64,000 bases of DNA from Oscillospiraceae bacterium (GTDB taxonomy: Bacteria > Bacillota > Clostridia > Oscillospirales > Ruminococcaceae). This document shows positions 45,003 to 53,779 of the stretch, piece by piece. The stretch covers positions 1-64,000 of the forward strand of contig JAGAJN010000005.1 of NCBI GenBank assembly GCA_017828975.1, given 5' to 3'. How positions within the stretch are numbered: the stretch's first letter is position 1; each line of letters starts with the position of its first letter. The notes under the pieces were generated by a model. It was given only the letters and a program-made list of their open reading frames with translations, was not told where the DNA came from and did no database searches. The translations under genes and the position numbers were made by a program.

Positions 45003-46220
45003 TTACTTGATTATGACCTTGTGGAATATCTTCTTGCCCTTCTTGACAACTGCTTCACCGTCAATGGAAAGCTGTGCATTGGGATCGGTCACCTTTTCAT
45101 CATTTACCGAAATACCGCCCTGCTGAACAAGACGTCTTGCCTCGCTTCTGGAGGGAGCAAGCTTTGTCTTGACAAGCACATCGAGAATACCGATCTTTCC
45201 GTCTGTCAGATCATCGGCAGTCAGCTCGGTAGACGGCATATCCGCAGCATTTCCCGCACCGCCGAAAATGCTCTTTGCCGCTTCCAGACACTTGTCTGCT
45301 TCTTCCTGTCCGTGGATAAGCTTGGTAAGCTCGTAAGCGAGAATTTCCTTTGCCTTGTTAAGCTCTGCGCCTTCCATGGTGCGCTCCATTTCCTCGATCT
45401 GCTCAATGGGCAGGAAGGTCAGAAGCTTCAGACACTTGATAACGTCAGCATCGCCCACATTTCTCCAGTATTGGAAGAAATCGTAGGGAGATGTCTTTGC
45501 GGGGTCCAGCCAAACTGCGCCCTTTTCCGTCTTGCCCATCTTTTTGCCCTCGGAATTGGTAAGGAGAGTGATGGTCATAGCGTGAGCGTCCTTGCCAAGC
45601 TTCTTTCTGATAAGCTCCGTACCGCACAGCATATTTGCCCACTGATCGTCGCCGCCGAACTGCATATTACAGCCGTACTTTTGGAACAGCATGTAGAAAT
45701 CGTAGCTCTGCATTATCATGTAGTTGAATTCAAGGAAGGTCAGACCGCGTTCCATTCTCTGCTTGTAGCACTCGAAGGTAAGCATCTTGTTTACCGAGAA
45801 GCAAGCACCCACTTCACGGAGAACGTCCACATAGTTAAGATTTAACAGCCAGTCGCCATTATTCACAAGAATAGCCTTGTCATCGGAAAAATCAATGAAA
45901 CGGCTCATCTGCTTCTTGAAACAGTCAACATTATGCTGAATGGTTTCGGGGGTCATCATCTTTCTCATATCGGTCTTGCCCGAGGGGTCGCCGATCATTG
46001 CAGTACCGCCGCCGATAAGCACGATAGGCTTGTTTCCCGCCATCTGCAAACGCTTCATCAGGCAGAGTGCCATAAAGTGTCCCACATGAAGGCTGTCCGC
46101 TGTTGGGTCAAAGCCGATGTAAAAGGTAGCTTTTCCGTTGTTGATCATTTCGCTGATCTCCTTTTCATCGGTGACCTGAGCGATAAGTCCTCGTCTGGTA
46201 AGTTCTTCGTATAAAGTCAT
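45003..46220 (-). CDS. tyrS: Tyrosyl-tRNA synthetase
   Basis: The 405-residue class I aminoacyl-tRNA synthetase charges tRNA-Tyr. It shows [17 protein letters not shown] (HIGH-type HVGH), the tyrosine-pocket segment [24 protein letters not shown], the KMSKS-type KMGKT and a C-terminal S4 domain with [20 protein letters not shown] 46220 follows GAGGAG. It is the last gene of an operon that starts with a tyrosine T-box and dcd. Confidence 0.98.
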   Translation of the reverse strand: MTLYEELTRRGLIAQVTDEKEISEMINNGKATFYIGFDPTADSLHVGHFMALCLMKRLQMAGNKPIVLIGGGTAMIGDPSGKTDMRKMMTPETIQHNVDCFKKQMSRFIDFSDDKAILVNNGDWLLNLNYVDVLREVGACFSVNKMLTFECYKQRMERGLTFLEFNYMIMQSYDFYMLFQKYGCNMQFGGDDQWANMLCGTELIRKKLGKDAHAMTITLLTNSEGKKMGKTEKGAVWLDPAKTSPYDFFQYWRNVGDADVIKCLKLLTFLPIEQIEEMERTMEGAELNKAKEILAYELTKLIHGQEEADKCLEAAKSIFGGAGNAADMPSTELTADDLTDGKIGILDVLVKTKLAPSRSEARRLVQQGGISVNDEKVTDPNAQLSIDGEAVVKKGKKIFHKVIIK

Positions 46221-46237
46221 TTTTATTCTCCTCTATA

Positions 46238-46339
46238 TTAAAATATTTTTAACTGAATTATATCACGATAACGGGCATAATCGGAGGAAGTTCTACCCCA
46301 ATCGAAGGCTTTTCCGTTATCAATATCTTTATTTATCAT
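46238..46339 (-). pseudogene. N-terminal remnant of a SAM-dependent methyltransferase
   Basis: This 33-codon frame between dcd and tyrS starts MINKDIDNGKAFDWGRTSSD and continues YARYRDII before running into an unrelated stop. That beginning is typical of class I SAM methyltransferases (usual length about 240), in which FDWG-x-TS-x-DYA-x-YRDIYP opens the protein. All domains with SAM-binding motifs are missing. Its ATG overlaps the dcd stop (TGATG), so it was once a coupled gene of this operon. Confidence 0.65.
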
Positions 46340-46857
46340 CATTGAAAATCCTTATACATCATACTCGGTTGAATACCCGTATTATTTTGATATTTACCAC
46401 TTTTATACGGCTCATAATCCGGAGATACATCGTGGTAATATATCTGACATATCTCCGTATTAGGATAAATCTTTACAGGCTGAACACAGAATATCTCCAG
46501 CGTCCAGAAGCCCTTGAAACCAACATCACCGAAGCCGGCGGTAACGTGAATGAACAACCCCAGCCTCCCCGTTGAGGAACGTCCTTCCAGCATCGGAACA
46601 AAATCAGTTGTGGCAGTGTATTCATTTGTCCTGCCAAGGTAAAGCTTATTTGGTTCAAGAACAAGTCCGTTTTCAGGAATTATGATTTTCTCCGTGAGAT
46701 TTTTCGATTTCATATCAAGCACGTTATCCTTATAAACAAGAAGCTCATTTGCCAGCGACAGATTGTAGCTGTTGGGATTTATTCGCTTTTCATCGAACGG
46801 CTCAATAATTATTTTCCCGCCGATATTCTTCATTATCTCTTTGCCGGACAATATCAT
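46339..46857 (-). CDS. dcd: dCTP deaminase
   Basis: It converts dCTP to dUTP (or to dUMP if bifunctional), feeding thymidylate synthesis. The 172-residue protein has PFDEKRINPNSYNLSLANELLVY, the catalytic region GRSSTGRLGLFIHVTAGFGDVGFKGFWTLEI with the essential Glu, and a Q-x-x-CQIYY-type end. ATG 46857 follows GGGGGTGATGAA; the longer frame lies in the T-box terminator. It is the first gene after a tyrosine T-box, which is unusual for this enzyme. Confidence 0.93.
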   Translation of the reverse strand: MILSGKEIMKNIGGKIIIEPFDEKRINPNSYNLSLANELLVYKDNVLDMKSKNLTEKIIIPENGLVLEPNKLYLGRTNEYTATTDFVPMLEGRSSTGRLGLFIHVTAGFGDVGFKGFWTLEIFCVQPVKIYPNTEICQIYYHDVSPDYEPYKSGKYQNNTGIQPSMMYKDFQ

Positions 46858-46865
46858 TTCATCAC

Positions 46866-47120
46866 CCCCAAAAAAACAAAAGCCCCCGCAAGCCAACGCT
46901 TACGGAGGACGGAATTACCGTGGTACCACCTCGTGTTCACTGTACAAAGCACAGCCTCAAAGCCGCTGTAACGTGCGGCAGACGCATTTCCCTACTGGCG
47001 AACGTTCGGGAAACAAGCTCGGGAATGTATTCATATACCCGCCGTTATCCCCTTTCACCGCCCGGGGACTCTCTGAAACGCAGTCGATATACTACTTCTT
47101 TCCGTCATAGCATTTACTTT
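46866..47120 (-). ncRNA. Tyrosine T-box leader of the dcd-tyrS operon
   Basis: Read on the minus strand, the leader contains CAGAGAG of stem I, a specifier-loop candidate GAATACATTC whose UAC codon (47027-47029) means tyrosine, and the T-box AGGTGGTACCACGG (46918-46931). A terminator (CCTCCGTAAG pairing with CTTGCGGGGG, 46883-46908) with a TTTTGTTTTTTT tail follows. Uncharged tRNA-Tyr would pair at the specifier and T-box and allow read-through. The specifier assignment fits the downstream tyrS. Confidence 0.93.
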
Positions 47121-47126
47121 TGAATT

Positions 47127-47155
47127 ATGATAACATATTAAATCGGATTTGTCAA
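47127..47155 (-). promoter_or_regulatory. Promoter of the tyrosine T-box operon
   Basis: On the minus strand TTGACA (47150-47155), 17 bases, TATCAT (47127-47132). Confidence 0.87.
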
Positions 47156-47212
47156 GTGTTTTTGCGATTTTCCATCAGACCAAAACAAACGCAAATTATC
47201 CACAAAACATTT

Positions 47213-48436
47213 TTACTGATTAAGCTTAAAATGCACGGGAATACCGTTTCTGTACTCAATAACAGGCTCGCCCTGAATAAGCGGCAGGAAATAATTGAGA
47301 GCATCTACCGTAACATTGTTGCCGTGCTCGTTTATCCATTCCTTAGGGAATTTTTTCTCCTGATTTGCTATCTTAGCGATCTCCGCAGTCTGAATGTCAA
47401 CACGGTAAGGGTCGTTACTGATACGCTTGAATATCATCATCACGCCGCTTTTGCCCGATACAGCCGCAGATACAGCTTCCCTACCTATCCTTTCAGCCTC
47501 GGTAATATCGGTAAGAGATGCAATGTGCGAACCGCATCTCTGCATAACATTCAGCTCAATGGAACGCACCTTGCAGCCTATTTCGGCAGCGGTGATGTGC
47601 TCCAAAAATTTGCCAATTCCCGAAAGATACTTGTGACCGAATGCGTCGGTAAGCTCAGAAGAAAATCCCCCGTTTTTATACTTTTCATCATCACACTTTA
47701 TTCCCTCGGAAACAGCAACAATGACCGCCTTGTAACGCTTCTGTGCTTCCTTAACATCTGTCAGAAATTTGTCAACGGTAAAATCCGACTCGGGCAGATA
47801 TATCATATGGGGAGCAGGTTCTCCGTTTGCCCTAAGAACACAGGAAGAAGCCGCCAGCCAGCCTGCTTCACGTCCCATTATCTCCACGATAGTCACCGAC
47901 GGAATAGAGTAAACACGGCTGTCCCTGATTATCTCCTGCAAGGAGGTCGCCACATATTTTGCCGCCGAACCGAAGCCGGGAGTGTGGTCTGTTTCGGTAA
48001 CGTCATTGTCAATGGTCTTGGGAACGCCTACCACCTTAATGTCAATTCCTGCGGACTTAAAGTACGCGTCCAGCTTCATAACGGTGTCCATGGAATCATT
48101 TCCGCCGATATAGAAAAACATTTTTATGTTGTGACGCTTGAATGTTTCACATATCTTCTCGTAGCTTTCAATGTCCTCATCAGGACTTTTCAGCTTATAT
48201 CTGCATGAACCGAGAATGGTGGAGGGCGTTTTCATCAGCAGTTCCTTGTCATGCTCGGTAATAAGCACCTTCCGCAGGTCGATAAGCTCGTCCTTTAAAA
48301 TGCCCTCAATGCCATTAAAGGAACCGTAAATTTCCCCAACCTCGGGGCATAGCTCCGCACCGCTGAAAACACCCGAAAGTGAAGCATTGATAGCGGCGGT
48401 AGGTCCGCCCGACTGTGCCACGGCAACATTAAACAT
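47213..48436 (-). CDS. pfp: 6-phosphofructokinase, pyrophosphate-dependent type
   Basis: It phosphorylates fructose 6-phosphate in glycolysis. The 407-residue protein has QSGGPTAAINASL, GGNDSMDTVMKL, PKTIDNDV and EIMGREAGWLA. The Asp at the fourth position of GGND and the Lys of PKTIDND are features of pyrophosphate-using enzymes, whereas ATP enzymes have GGDGS and PGTIDND. The start ATG 48436 has GAAAGAGGA upstream; the longer frame has none. It has its own promoter. Confidence 0.9.
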   Translation of the reverse strand: MFNVAVAQSGGPTAAINASLSGVFSGAELCPEVGEIYGSFNGIEGILKDELIDLRKVLITEHDKELLMKTPSTILGSCRYKLKSPDEDIESYEKICETFKRHNIKMFFYIGGNDSMDTVMKLDAYFKSAGIDIKVVGVPKTIDNDVTETDHTPGFGSAAKYVATSLQEIIRDSRVYSIPSVTIVEIMGREAGWLAASSCVLRANGEPAPHMIYLPESDFTVDKFLTDVKEAQKRYKAVIVAVSEGIKCDDEKYKNGGFSSELTDAFGHKYLSGIGKFLEHITAAEIGCKVRSIELNVMQRCGSHIASLTDITEAERIGREAVSAAVSGKSGVMMIFKRISNDPYRVDIQTAEIAKIANQEKKFPKEWINEHGNNVTVDALNYFLPLIQGEPVIEYRNGIPVHFKLNQ

Positions 48437-48482
48437 ATAAATATCCTCTTTCCTTTCATATTTGAAAAATACCACTTTGAAA

Positions 48483-48511
48483 AGTATACCACGTTTCTTC
48501 AAAGAAATCAA
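48483..48511 (-). promoter_or_regulatory. pfp promoter
   Basis: On the minus strand TTGATT (48506-48511), 17 bases, TATACT (48483-48488) with an extended TG. Confidence 0.72.
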
Positions 48512-48568
48512 ATAATGTAAACGTGAACAAATTAAGCATATGAAAAGATTTGGTTAATATTTATCACA

Positions 48569-50101
48569 TCATTCTCCGCCGCTCCAATACTTTCTGTCAA
48601 GACTTCTGTATTGAACAGCAACGGCAATATGCTGCCTGTCAATATCTTCGGAATTATCCATGTCCGCAGCCGTTCTTGCAACCTTCAGTATCTTGTCATA
48701 GGCACGGGCGGACAGTCCCATTTTCTCAAACACCTGCTTTAGCATATCATTTGCCTGAGGTGTCATTCGGCAGACATCATGGATAATATCGGGAGTAACA
48801 CGGGCATTGCAGGTAATGGAAGTCCCCTTATACCGCCTGCTTTGTATCTCCCTTGCCGCCTGAACTCTTTCCCGTATAGCCGAGGACGGTTCTTCCTTTC
48901 GCCGTGATGAGATCTGGTCAAACTCAACCGGAGCAACCTCAATATGTATATCGAATCTATCTAACATAGGTCCGGAAATTTTAGAGAGATACTGAGCCAC
49001 CTGCTTCTTTCCGCAGATACATTTCCGAACGGGGTGACCGAAATATCCGCATGGACATGGATTCATTGCACCTATCAGCATAAAGGAGCAAGGATAGCTG
49101 ACCGTTCCCGAAGCCCTTGAAATGGTCACCTTCTGGTCCTCAAGGGGCTGACGGAGAATTTCAAGAGTTGGACGGGCGAATTCCGCCAGCTCGTCCAGAA
49201 AAAGTATGCCGTTGTGGGCAAGGGATATTTCCCCGGGCTTTGGTATGCTTCCGCCGCCCGCAAGTCCCGCCGATGAAATAGTGTGATGAGGCGAACGGAA
49301 AGGTCTTTCCGTTATCAGCGGCATATCCTTTTTCAGCAGTCCCGAAATGGAATGAATATTGGTGGTCTGAATGGACTCCTCAAAGGTCATTGCGGGCATT
49401 ATGGAAGGCATACGCTTTGCAAGCATTGATTTTCCCGAACCCGGCGCGCCGATAAGCAGCACATTATGCCCGCCCGCAGCAGCTATCTCCAGCGCTTTTT
49501 TGGCAACAGGCTGACCCTTGACATCAGCAAAATCCGATTCTCCGAAAAATTCCGATTCCTTTATCTCATATTTTCCCTGAGGAACAATAAGCTTTTCCCC
49601 GTCAAAATGAGCGATTATCTCCGAAACATTTTTCACTCCGTAAACGGTTATCCCCTCAACAACGCTGGCTTCATAGGCATCGTCCTCGGGAACGAAAACA
49701 GCCTTGAATCCCTCATTTTTCGCAAGTATGACCATAGGCAGAACGCCGTTTATATGACGAACACCGCCGTTTAAGGAAACCTCACCAATGAAAGCAAAGC
49801 TGTCCAGATCGGCGGTAATATTTCCCGTTACCTTTAAAAGAGCCGCAAAGATCGCAAGGTCGTGGACGCTTCCCGACTTTTTCGTGTCCGCAGGAGCAAG
49901 GTTCACAATTACCCTTGCTGTGGGGAACGCAATGTTGCAGGAACGCAGTGCGGAACGTATCCTCTCACGGCTTTCCTTAACAACAATATCCGCAAGCCCC
50001 ACTATCTCAAATGCGGGAGTTCCCCTGCTAAGCTCTATCTCCACATCAACGGGAAATGCGTTAAGCCCGAAAAGTCCTAAGCTGTTGATCTTTGCAAACA
50101 C
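48569..50101 (-). CDS. comM: ComM/YifB-family Mg-chelatase-like AAA ATPase
   Basis: The 510-residue protein has the ComM layout: an N-terminal ribosomal-S5-like (ChlI/Lon-related) domain (LFGLNAFPVDVEIELSRGTP; VNLAPADTKKSGSVHDLAI), a central AAA+ domain with Walker A GAPGSGKS near residue 220, GILFLDELAEF, and a Cys-rich insert GAMNPCPCGYFGHPVRKCICGKK. ComM is a helicase for branch migration during natural transformation in some bacteria. Translation starts at GTG 50101, eight bases after GGAGG. Confidence 0.93.
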   Translation of the reverse strand: MFAKINSLGLFGLNAFPVDVEIELSRGTPAFEIVGLADIVVKESRERIRSALRSCNIAFPTARVIVNLAPADTKKSGSVHDLAIFAALLKVTGNITADLDSFAFIGEVSLNGGVRHINGVLPMVILAKNEGFKAVFVPEDDAYEASVVEGITVYGVKNVSEIIAHFDGEKLIVPQGKYEIKESEFFGESDFADVKGQPVAKKALEIAAAGGHNVLLIGAPGSGKSMLAKRMPSIMPAMTFEESIQTTNIHSISGLLKKDMPLITERPFRSPHHTISSAGLAGGGSIPKPGEISLAHNGILFLDELAEFARPTLEILRQPLEDQKVTISRASGTVSYPCSFMLIGAMNPCPCGYFGHPVRKCICGKKQVAQYLSKISGPMLDRFDIHIEVAPVEFDQISSRRKEEPSSAIRERVQAAREIQSRRYKGTSITCNARVTPDIIHDVCRMTPQANDMLKQVFEKMGLSARAYDKILKVARTAADMDNSEDIDRQHIAVAVQYRSLDRKYWSGGE

Positions 50102-50115
50102 CGTTCATTCCTCCG

Positions 50116-51048
50116 TCAAATAACCGAATTTATCCAATCAAGGACATCGACGTAAACCTCGCTGCGGTTTATCTCGTTAATAAGCTCATGCCTTGCGCCC
50201 TCGTAAAGCTTCATGCTGACATTTTCAACCCCAGACTCGGTCAGCCGCTCAAAAACCCTCCGAACGCCCTTTCCGTAACCGCCCACAGGGTCCATATCTC
50301 CGCTTATTAGGAAAATAGGGAGATGCTTTCGTATTTTCTCCGCCCAATCCTCCGAAGAAACGTATTCCAGCAGCATAATAAGGTCGTAATAGCCCCTTAC
50401 CGTAAACGTGAAATTACACTTGGGATCAAGCATATATTTTGCAACTATCTCCCTGTCCCTTGAAACCCAGTCAAATTCCGTCCGCTTTTCCTCAACCTTG
50501 AAATTGCTGACACCGAAAAGCATCTGCTGAATTTTCTCCGAACGATAGTGGTCGCCCTTTACTGCCGAGAGAGATCTCGCCAGCGCAAGCCCCGCATCAG
50601 CCGCAGGTTCACCGCCGCTTGTTCCGCAGAGAATAAGCCCGTCAAGGCATCTTCCATACTTTGCCGCATACGCCCTCGCCGCAAATGAACCCATACTGTG
50701 CCCGAACATTATATACGGCAGATCACCGTATTCCTCCTGCATAATGGCAGTCATACGGTGAAGATCCTTTGGCAGAAATGTCCAGCCCAAATCGGGTGCA
50801 AAATATCCAAGCTCATCATCGGAGCTGACGGAATTTCCGTGCCCCAGATGGTCATTTCCGCAGACAGCTATCCCATTTTTGCAGAGAAAATCCGCAAAAT
50901 CCTCATATCTCTCGATATATTCGCACATACCGTGGGATATTTGAACAACCGCCCTGACCTCGGTATTTTCGGGACGATAGATGTAGTAAGCTATCCTGTC
51001 AATACCGTTTGAGCTGTCAAAAAAGCCCGTTGATTTTTTGAAATTCAT
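50116..51048 (-). CDS. Alpha/beta hydrolase, monoglyceride-lipase-like
   Basis: The 310-residue hydrolase of the serine_aminopeptidase/Hydrolase_4 type shows GHGNS near residue 65, the nucleophile elbow FGHSMGSF near residue 115, ISGDMDPVGGYGKGV containing the catalytic Asp near 255, and ARHELINE with the catalytic His near 290. Such enzymes cleave monoacylglycerols or lysophospholipids; no signal peptide is seen, so it is cytoplasmic. It lies between the his operon and comM, with 14 bases to comM. Confidence 0.88.
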   Translation of the reverse strand: MNFKKSTGFFDSSNGIDRIAYYIYRPENTEVRAVVQISHGMCEYIERYEDFADFLCKNGIAVCGNDHLGHGNSVSSDDELGYFAPDLGWTFLPKDLHRMTAIMQEEYGDLPYIMFGHSMGSFAARAYAAKYGRCLDGLILCGTSGGEPAADAGLALARSLSAVKGDHYRSEKIQQMLFGVSNFKVEEKRTEFDWVSRDREIVAKYMLDPKCNFTFTVRGYYDLIMLLEYVSSEDWAEKIRKHLPIFLISGDMDPVGGYGKGVRRVFERLTESGVENVSMKLYEGARHELINEINRSEVYVDVLDWINSVI

Positions 51049-51103
51049 AACCGCACTCCTTTATTAAGCAATGAGATTATTTTTCCGCAAAACGCCCGAA
51101 TTA

Positions 51104-51442
51104 TCAGGTATTTTTGTCAACTGTATGGAACTGCTTAAGATTTCCTATCTTTTCGTTTCTCTCGTCAAGCACCTTTTCCACATCAGACCATTCCAATCCC
51201 TGATTTACGGCAAGCACCATAACATGGTAAATAAGGTCATTTATCTCGTTCATAAGCTCGTCATTGTCGCCGTTTTTAGCCGCAATAATTGTTTCTGCAG
51301 CCTCCTCGCCGACCTTCTTGCAAATTTTGTCAACGCCCTTTTCAAAAAGGTAGCAGGTGTAGGACTTTTCGGGTGCTTCGCCCTTGTCAAAAGCCGCCTT
51401 TCTTGCCTTGATGACCTCAAAAATTTCCTGATAAATAGTCAT
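51104..51442 (-). CDS. hisE: Phosphoribosyl-ATP diphosphatase
   Basis: It catalyses the second step of histidine synthesis (PR-ATP to PR-AMP). The 112-residue all-helical protein has KSYTCYLFEKGVDKICKKVGEEAAETIIAAKN and ELMNEINDLIYHVMVL, with metal-binding acidic residues. It overlaps hisI by four bases (ATGA) and is the last his gene. In many bacteria it is fused to HisI; here they are separate. Confidence 0.95.
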   Translation of the reverse strand: MTIYQEIFEVIKARKAAFDKGEAPEKSYTCYLFEKGVDKICKKVGEEAAETIIAAKNGDNDELMNEINDLIYHVMVLAVNQGLEWSDVEKVLDERNEKIGNLKQFHTVDKNT

Positions 51443-51861
51443 ATCTGATCTCCCTTTGTTTCATTTAAATTGATAAGCTTCATACTATCCATATCCAACT
51501 CACGGTAATAGCAGTTGTTGGGAACGCCGTTATAGCTTGTGTGACAGATATTTCCCTTGTCGGGAGTCGCCTGAAACACCAGCGAATTCTGCTCGCAGTT
51601 CACAAATATATGATGCAATGTAAAGGTGTTCCCCGACTCCTGTCCCTTAAACCACAGCTTGTTCCTAGATGTGCTCCAGAGAACTACCTTCCGAAGCCTG
51701 ATAGATTCCTCCAAAGCCTGCTTATTGATATAGGCAATGAGAATGACTTCCTTTGTGTCCATATTCTGAACAGCCACGGGAATAACATGATTTTCGGGGT
51801 ACATTGCCGAAAGCTTGTCCCAGTCAAGCATAAGCTCGTTTGTTTCTTCAATAAGTCCCAT
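51439..51861 (-). CDS. hisI: Phosphoribosyl-AMP cyclohydrolase
   Basis: It opens the purine ring of PR-AMP (third step). The 140-residue enzyme has PVAVQNMDTKEVILIAYINKQAL, SRNKLWFKGQESG and a zinc-site region with the C-x-x-x-x-x-x-C-like CEQNSLVFQ and NICHTSYN. ATG 51861 has GGAGAG five bases upstream; the longer frame is unlikely. It follows the GNAT gene by 14 bases. Confidence 0.95.
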   Translation of the reverse strand: MGLIEETNELMLDWDKLSAMYPENHVIPVAVQNMDTKEVILIAYINKQALEESIRLRKVVLWSTSRNKLWFKGQESGNTFTLHHIFVNCEQNSLVFQATPDKGNICHTSYNGVPNNCYYRELDMDSMKLINLNETKGDQI

Positions 51862-51875
51862 AAAAACTCTCCAAA

Positions 51876-52307
51876 TCAAAACATTTTCAGAAAACGCAGC
51901 TGTTCCTTTTCGGAATTATACCCAACAGCCCGATAAAAAGCATGCGCTTCCTTCCTTTGTCCGCCCGAATTAAGACGCACTCCGACAGCACCGTGTTCCC
52001 TCGCCCAATCCTCGGCAGCCCTTATAAGCATACGCCCGGCACCAAGCCTTCTGCTGTCATTTCTCACAGCAAGTCCCAAGATATTAGCCAGCGTTTCCAT
52101 ATAAAGCGTGTCGTATCTTTCAACGTGAATATATCCGATGACTCTGCCCTCCAACTCAGCGGCAAACACGGCTTCACGGCTGTTGTCCAGACCCGAAAGC
52201 TTTGCTCTTACCAATGAATCAGAACAACTGTAACCCAAGTCCTCGCTGCAAATCACGGCAATTGCTTCGGCATCATCGGTATTCGCATAACGTATAACTA
52301 TACCCAT
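51876..52307 (-). CDS. GNAT-family N-acetyltransferase in the his operon
   Basis: The 143-residue acetyltransferase has the GNAT pattern: AVFAAELEGRVIGYIHVE, acetyl-CoA-binding VRNDSRRLGAGRMLIRAAEDWA (R/Q-x-x-G-x-G/A type) and GVRLNSGGQRKEAHAFYRAVGYN. The substrate is unknown. It sits between hisF and hisI with gaps of four and 14 bases, so it is co-transcribed with histidine genes although no acetylation step belongs to that pathway. Confidence 0.9.
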   Translation of the reverse strand: MGIVIRYANTDDAEAIAVICSEDLGYSCSDSLVRAKLSGLDNSREAVFAAELEGRVIGYIHVERYDTLYMETLANILGLAVRNDSRRLGAGRMLIRAAEDWAREHGAVGVRLNSGGQRKEAHAFYRAVGYNSEKEQLRFLKMF

Positions 52308-52311
52308 ACGC

Positions 52312-53073
52312 TCACATCGTTCTGACGGGAATACCGTGCTTCTTCATCTCCGACTTTACCTCGCCAACAGTCAGCTCCCTGAAATGGAAAAGTGAAGCCG
52401 CCAAAGCCGCTGTACACTCCGTTTTCTCAAAAATCTCTGTAAAGTGTTCCAGCTTGCCACAGCCGCCACTGGCGATAACGGGGATATTCACCACCGAGCA
52501 GACAGAATTTAGCATATCAATGTCAAAGCCGTTCTTGCAGCCGTCGGTGTCCATAGAGGTCAGGAGAATTTCACCCGCGCCAAGCTCCTCCGCCTTTTTC
52601 GCCCACTCAACAGCATCAATGCCCATATCAATACGCCCGCCGTTTACTACAACGGTATATCCGCCGTCGGGACGCTTTTTTGCGTCAATTGCAACTACCA
52701 CGCACTGACTTCCGAAAATATCCGCCGCTTCCTTTATAAGCTGAGGATTTCTCACCGCTGCCGAGTTTACGGAAACCTTGTCTGCTCCCGCCCTCAGCGT
52801 GTCACGGAAATCATCAATAGTGCGTATTCCGCCACCGACCGTCAGGGGAACAAAGACCTGCTTTGCGGTCCTGCTGACAACATCGAGCATTGTGCCCCGT
52901 CCCTCGTGGGTCGCTGTAATATCGAGAAAAACTATCTCGTCCGCACCCTGTCTGTCATACTCTGCGGCACATTCTACGGGATCACCGACTTCTTTTATGC
53001 CTATAAAGTTAACGCCCTTTACAACCTTGCCATCTCTGACATCAAGGCAGGGAACTATCCTTTTTGCGAGCAT
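52312..53073 (-). CDS. hisF: Imidazole glycerol phosphate synthase, cyclase subunit
   Basis: With HisH it makes imidazole glycerol phosphate and AICAR. The 253-residue TIM barrel shows [62 protein letters not shown] and [13 protein letters not shown]. The catalytic Asp11 equivalent and the second Asp are present. AAAGGTGG precedes ATG 53073. A 97-base gap separates it from hisH, where hisA usually sits. Confidence 0.97.
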   Translation of the reverse strand: MLAKRIVPCLDVRDGKVVKGVNFIGIKEVGDPVECAAEYDRQGADEIVFLDITATHEGRGTMLDVVSRTAKQVFVPLTVGGGIRTIDDFRDTLRAGADKVSVNSAAVRNPQLIKEAADIFGSQCVVVAIDAKKRPDGGYTVVVNGGRIDMGIDAVEWAKKAEELGAGEILLTSMDTDGCKNGFDIDMLNSVCSVVNIPVIASGGCGKLEHFTEIFEKTECTAALAASLFHFRELTVGEVKSEMKKHGIPVRTM

Positions 53074-53111
53074 TTTTATCTACCACCTTTGCAAAATCTG
53101 TGAAGAATATT

Positions 53112-53162
53112 TACTTTACAGTACAGTAAATACGTTGTTTGCGGCAATATATCTGTAAAGTA
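53112..53162. repeat. Inverted repeats in the hisH-hisF gap
   Basis: TACTTTACAG (53112-53121) and CTGTAAAGTA (53153-53162) are perfect 10-base inverted repeats. Within the left part TTTACAGTACAGTAAA (53115-53130) has a near-palindromic form. They lie where hisA is expected and may be a regulatory hairpin or a deletion scar. Confidence 0.45.
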
Positions 53163-53170
53163 GTCCGCCA

Positions 53171-53779
53171 TTACACTTTGTAATCCGCAAAATTCTTCAG
53201 CATTTTCATTCCCGCAGCTCCGCTTTTTTCCGGGTGGAACTGAGAGCCGAAAACCGTCTTTCCGTCATACACCAGCGCAGTCACCTTCCCGCCGTATTCC
53301 GTGTATGCAGCCACATCATCAGCCGAACACTTAGCGGCAAATGAATGGACAAAGTAAACATACTCCCCATTGTCAACACCGCAGAGCATAGGACAATCCC
53401 TGTTGAACTCCAGCGAGTTCCAGCCCATATGCGGGATTATCATTCCCGGTGCTTCGATAGGCTCCACTGTTCCGTGGATAAGTCCCAGACCGTCCGTCAC
53501 ACCAAACTCATAGCCCTTGTCAAAAATCATCTGCATGCCAAGGCAGATACCGAGAAAGGGTTTCTTTTTTGCCTCTGCCCTTACCGTTTCGATAAGACCG
53601 CTCTCCCCCAGCTTTCTCATAGCCTCGGGAAATGCGCCGACGCCCGGCAGGATAAGCGAGTCGGCGCTTTCTATTTCCGACTTATCCTTTGTGAGAATTG
53701 AAGGAACACCAAGATAATCCAGCGCATTCTTCACCGAGAAAATGTTACCTGCGCCATAGTCAATGATCGCTATCATCAA
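53171..53779 (-). CDS. hisH: Imidazole glycerol phosphate synthase, glutamine amidotransferase subunit
   Basis: It hydrolyses glutamine and passes ammonia to HisF. The 202-residue class I amidotransferase has the oxyanion segment LPGVGAFPEAM, nucleophile Cys in FLGICLGMQ and the His/Glu pair in GSQFHPEKSG. It overlaps hisB by four bases (ATGA). Confidence 0.97.
   Translation of the reverse strand: MMIAIIDYGAGNIFSVKNALDYLGVPSILTKDKSEIESADSLILPGVGAFPEAMRKLGESGLIETVRAEAKKKPFLGICLGMQMIFDKGYEFGVTDGLGLIHGTVEPIEAPGMIIPHMGWNSLEFNRDCPMLCGVDNGEYVYFVHSFAAKCSADDVAAYTEYGGKVTALVYDGKTVFGSQFHPEKSGAAGMKMLKNFADYKV

Noticed and set aside
47213-48436. GGNDS in place of GGDDS in the phosphofructokinase as a lost catalytic residue
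   Set aside because: The whole segment GGNDSMDT with PKTIDNDV is, as far as I recall, usual in clostridial pyrophosphate-type enzymes, so it is probably normal variation.
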